DNA of 64,000 nucleotides from Chloroflexi bacterium AL-N1 (GTDB lineage Bacteria; Chloroflexota; Chloroflexia; Chloroflexales; Roseiflexaceae), in the NCBI GenBank assembly GCA_013122435.1, contig WYDT01000017.1, positions 90,036-154,035 on the forward strand, read 5' to 3'. Below are positions 61,415 through 64,000 of the stretch, piece after piece. The notes under the pieces were generated by a model. The model did no database searches, was not told where the DNA came from, and was given only the letters and a program-made list of their open reading frames with translations. Made by a program: the position numbers and the translations under genes. Within the stretch, counting starts at the first letter, position 1. Every line of letters begins with the position of its first letter.

Positions 61415-62173
61415 CTAGCTGATGCTATCTGGCCAGGCCGACCGTACCAGTGCAGGGAGCAGCTGTCCAGCAGGAGCATTAATCATGTAGAGTGGGTGGG
61501 TGTCACGATTGGGCACATCAAGGTTGGTCACGACCACCACTGCGCCACCATCTAATGCACGATAGGGCAGGTGGGCCGCGGGCTCAACTGTTCCTGAAGT
61601 TCCAATCGAAAGGAAGAGATCACAATTTCTGGCTGCGTGCGTGGCAGCATCAAAAGCAGCATCAGTTAATCGTTCGCCGAACCACACAACATCGGGGCGC
61701 AACAACCCATCGCAGCGGGGGCAGCGCGGTGGCGGATCGTCAGTGTCTTCCCAGGTGTCGACGATCATTCCATCCTCATTGCATTTGGTACGGCTGAGGT
61801 TGCCATGCAATTCGATGACCTGTGAGCTACCGGCTTTCTGATGAAGACTATCGATGTTCTGCGTTAACAGGGTGAATTGCGGGACGCGTTGTTCCATGTC
61901 TACCAGAGCATAGTGAGCTGGATTGGGTTCAGCTTCGGCAACGATTTGACGCCGCCAGTCGAACCATTTCCACACCAATCGCGGATTACGCTGAAATGCC
62001 TGGGGTGTGTCCAACTCTTCAGGACGATATTGCGCCCAGAGCCCTGTCATTGGGTCGCGAAAGGTAGGCAGGCCGCTCTCTGCTGAGATACCTGCGCCAG
62101 TCAATACAGTAACGTGCTGTGCATTACGTAAGGCTTCGATCAGTTGGTGTGGAATGGTCCATTGCTCACTCAT
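61415..62173 (-). CDS. cobB: Sirtuin (NAD-dependent protein deacylase)
   Basis: This Sir2-family enzyme removes acyl groups from lysines using NAD and has 252 residues. VTVLTGAGISAESGLPTFRD is the NAD-binding signature. LLTQNIDSLHQKAG is the TQNID motif and IELHGNLSRTKC has the catalytic His. The zinc site is incomplete: the second pair reads CPRC, but the first reads CNED instead of CxxC. SIGTSGTVEPAAHLP is the GTS motif. ATG 62173 follows AAAGGAG. The 22 codons upstream are not conserved. Confidence 0.88.
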   Translation of the reverse strand: MSEQWTIPHQLIEALRNAQHVTVLTGAGISAESGLPTFRDPMTGLWAQYRPEELDTPQAFQRNPRLVWKWFDWRRQIVAEAEPNPAHYALVDMEQRVPQFTLLTQNIDSLHQKAGSSQVIELHGNLSRTKCNEDGMIVDTWEDTDDPPPRCPRCDGLLRPDVVWFGERLTDAAFDAATHAARNCDLFLSIGTSGTVEPAAHLPYRALDGGAVVVVTNLDVPNRDTHPLYMINAPAGQLLPALVRSAWPDSIS

Positions 62174-62231
62174 GCAGACTCCTTTGGTTCCGCGAGCACT
62201 TTCAAGCGCCCACTTCGTGCTGGCCGGGCGA

Positions 62232-62605
62232 TCAGCCAATTTCGTTACGCTGCTGATATTTTATGAGCAAATCACGTTGTATGGCAAGTGCCTCTTCGAC
62301 ACGTTGCAGGGGACGGAGTGTTTTGGCAATGTACCAGTGAGCGATGAAGTACATTCTTAACACGTTATGCTGTTTGCCAGTGTTGTTGAGTTTGATGAAA
62401 ATAGGTGAGAGCCAGTTCAAACTCCTGCTACTCATAATATGTCCACCCAATATTATTGCAGAGTGAGCCTGCCCAGCATTTTGCACGTTGATCAGCGGTC
62501 GTTTCGGTCAATTTCAGGGCTTTGAGGTTTCATGCCAATTGTTGTTCTGTTGATACTACAATGCCTATCACGTGTTCGATGTCCTTGACTCTGCTCGTTG
62601 TGCTG
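62232..62605 (-). pseudogene. Decayed TPR-protein gene fragment
   Basis: On the minus strand TPR-like sequence runs through several frames: VSTEQQLA, stop, NLKALKLTE, then GSLCNNIGWTYYE, stop, QEFELALTYFHQT, then after a frame change LRMYFIAHWYIAKTLRPLQRVEEALAIQRDLL, ending at 62232. It matches the pattern of TPR units NLKALELAE, YNNIGWTYHDxGxYExAL and ALRSLGRVEEALAIQ, but has two in-frame stops and one frameshift. It begins right after the stop of the hydrolase gene upstream. Confidence 0.7.
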
Positions 62606-62609
62606 TCTG

Positions 62610-63896
62610 TTATTGGTCGGTATTATGGACAAAATCCACGTCTGGATAGTGGGGTGCGGCTCCTTCTAGCAAGGGTTGTTGTTTGCCGCGCAGGTGTTGA
62701 TCGAAGAACGCCGCAATATAATCCTGCTGCGTTTGGACAGAGCGATTGGGATCGATACCCCCAATCATTCTTGTAAGCAACCAATCAGGAAGGTCAAACC
62801 GTTCCTCCAATGCTGGTAAAAACACCTGGTGATCCGTGAAGGAGAAGTGCTCACCTTCTGGCAGATGCAGGTTAAGTTTCCAGCCCGTGCTGTGCTCCCA
62901 GAATGATTGCCAATCTGGGGCATACACAGATGTATGTGGCAGGCGCTCTGCACCGCTGAATCCTGCACCAAAGATGAGAAATGGACGATCAAGTCCTTGT
63001 TCAGTTACCTCTCCCCAGATTCCCTCTGAGATACGGTAACCAAGACTGCCATCTAAGTTGACGCCAGCATCTAACCGGGTGTCTTCATACATAGTTTGTG
63101 CAGATGTAAATCCACCAGCAGAGTGACCGAACATCCCCATATTGGTGAGGTCTAAGGCGTCTGGTAACCCTTCAGGAAGAGGTCGACCATCAGCAGTGGG
63201 ATTCTCACCGTCGCGGATACGTTCGAGTTGATCTAGCACAAACCGTGTGTTCTGGACTCGGACCGCAATCATCTTTTGGAGCGTATCCTCACTGTTCGGC
63301 ATCTCCGCTTGGTCAATACGACCATCCGGGAAGACTACAACGGGGGCTTCATATGTGTGGTCGATTGCCACGACAATATAACCCCTACTGGCCAAGTCCT
63401 GGATCAGCGTAGTACCAAGCGCACGCGACTGACTGCCACCGGGTGAGAACAGCACCACGGGCTGTGCGCCGAGACGAGTATCTACGGCGGCATCCTGCCA
63501 TCCATGGGTGCGGATTCCGGACAGATCGACTGTGGTAGGTGGTATCCCAAGGTCTTCCAGGCTAATCTGCGTATAATGTTGGGCTACTGGTTGATCCATA
63601 TATGGAGCGAGTAGGTACCCTGCTGAGGTTTGTGTTGGGTACCACACACTGACCATGAGTTCGCGGGGTTGTCCGGTAACCCAGGGATCGTCGCGCTGGT
63701 CATCAATGAGATGTAATGCTGTAGTACCAATCGCATGTGGACCCGTGGGTGGGGGCAGCGCGAGTCGTACAGGGGCTGTTGGGACTTGTACAAACAAACC
63801 TGTTGTGTGTGCCGCTATGCGCTTGCCAACTGGGAGTGTAGAGAGGAAATATCCGCCGCCGAGAAGAAGGGCAATACAGATAACCCCTAACACCAT
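62610..63896 (-). CDS. Membrane-anchored alpha/beta hydrolase (PAF-acetylhydrolase/lipase-like)
   Basis: This 428-residue hydrolase has one N-terminal hydrophobic segment (about 2-22) that is a signal anchor. The nucleophile elbow is GHSAGG in LTNMGMFGHSAGGFTSAQTMYE. The oxyanion-side text VVLFSPGGSQSRALGTTLIQDLASRGYIVVAIDHTYEA is typical of platelet-activating-factor acetylhydrolase and dienelactone-hydrolase-like lipases. The expected His is in PEGEHFSFTDH. It probably acts on ester lipids outside the cytosol. The substrate is unknown. Confidence 0.85.
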   Translation of the reverse strand: MVLGVICIALLLGGGYFLSTLPVGKRIAAHTTGLFVQVPTAPVRLALPPPTGPHAIGTTALHLIDDQRDDPWVTGQPRELMVSVWYPTQTSAGYLLAPYMDQPVAQHYTQISLEDLGIPPTTVDLSGIRTHGWQDAAVDTRLGAQPVVLFSPGGSQSRALGTTLIQDLASRGYIVVAIDHTYEAPVVVFPDGRIDQAEMPNSEDTLQKMIAVRVQNTRFVLDQLERIRDGENPTADGRPLPEGLPDALDLTNMGMFGHSAGGFTSAQTMYEDTRLDAGVNLDGSLGYRISEGIWGEVTEQGLDRPFLIFGAGFSGAERLPHTSVYAPDWQSFWEHSTGWKLNLHLPEGEHFSFTDHQVFLPALEERFDLPDWLLTRMIGGIDPNRSVQTQQDYIAAFFDQHLRGKQQPLLEGAAPHYPDVDFVHNTDQ

Positions 63897-64000
63897 TCTC
63901 TGGCGGGATTGTTTACTTTATATTGCTTTCTCTCGTTTCGCCTGAAAGAAGAGGTTGAGCGTATGTTTTAGCATAGGGAGCGATTGAGAGTATCGTTTTG

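Noticed and set aside
62174..62239. N-terminal extension of the sirtuin to 62239
   Set aside because: AAAGGAG before ATG 62173 and the position of the NAD motif fit the shorter start. The extra 22 residues are not sirtuin-like.
1..64000. tRNA, rRNA, CRISPR arrays, intact transposases
   Set aside because: I looked for T-loop-like GTTCRANTC sequences, rRNA blocks, regularly spaced repeats and DDE/serine/tyrosine recombinase motifs and saw none. A dedicated search tool could still find a weak tRNA or small RNA.

Overview
The window looks like chromosomal DNA from a free-living bacterium, most likely a member of the Chloroflexota (Chloroflexia, Herpetosiphon/Chloroflexales-like). This is an inference. 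It rests on the mix of a bacterial F1 ATP synthase operon, ATP-dependent PEP carboxykinase, a large HTH/NB-ARC/TPR regulator, an ECF sigma and RskA-like anti-sigma pair, many pentapeptide/TPR/VOC/SDR accessory genes, and a roughly balanced base composition. No rRNA, tRNA, CRISPR array, prophage or intact insertion sequence was seen.

Layout. 1-9.2 kb is housekeeping: atpA (5' end outside the window), atpG, atpD, atpC, mreB, a methyltransferase, a DUF402 protein, an HD-domain protein and pckA. 9.3-11.7 kb holds a ParA-type ATPase with a C-terminal zinc ribbon, small unknown genes and a dead GNAT gene. 11.9-23.2 kb is an AraC regulator followed by a tightly packed eight-gene operon: amidohydrolase, two paralogous membrane proteins, O-methyltransferase, a small unknown protein, an MFS transporter, a 1226-residue double ABC exporter-fold protein and a VOC protein. 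It is closed by a terminator that shares one arm with the terminator of a convergent small gene. The AraC + MFS + fused ABC set resembles the regulator/transporter part of yersiniabactin-type metallophore loci.

23.8-33.5 kb carries single accessory genes: two NAD(P)-binding proteins, a solitary GatD-type amidotransferase, unknown proteins, a pentapeptide-repeat protein, a DinB protein, and a membrane-anchored protein with an internal duplication that is still nearly identical at DNA level. 33.6-47.1 kb is rich in decayed genes (SDR, glycosyltransferase, SEC-C protein, DHA2 MFS transporter, PIN and SDR remnants) among intact regulators (MerR, TetR), a second SDR, methyltransferase, TPR, NYN/OST-HTH, VOC, GAF-like and STAS genes. 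47.3-50.8 kb has pyrE, an Hsp70-like ATPase, two small acidic proteins and a lipoprotein.

The most interesting part is 51.1-57.5 kb. Two genes for secreted proteins (a peptidoglycan-binding protein and a proline-rich protein) each have the same compound promoter element upstream: TATACTAAA, exactly 15 bases, then the palindrome GTGGTACAAGTACCAC with extra GTACCAC half-sites. One copy lies in the divergent region shared with the HTH/NB-ARC/TPR regulator, which is the obvious candidate to bind it. A pair of ~83-bp structured repeats flanks the first secreted-protein gene. 57.6-64 kb contains an ECF sigma/anti-sigma pair, a cold-shock/DUF1294 fusion, a MerR regulator with an apparently leaderless, 19-bp-spacer autoregulated promoter, a sirtuin, a dead TPR gene and a lipase-like hydrolase.

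At least seven genes in 64 kb are broken. Some have several lesions and are clearly decayed. A few carry single-base indels in homopolymers, which could be sequencing errors.
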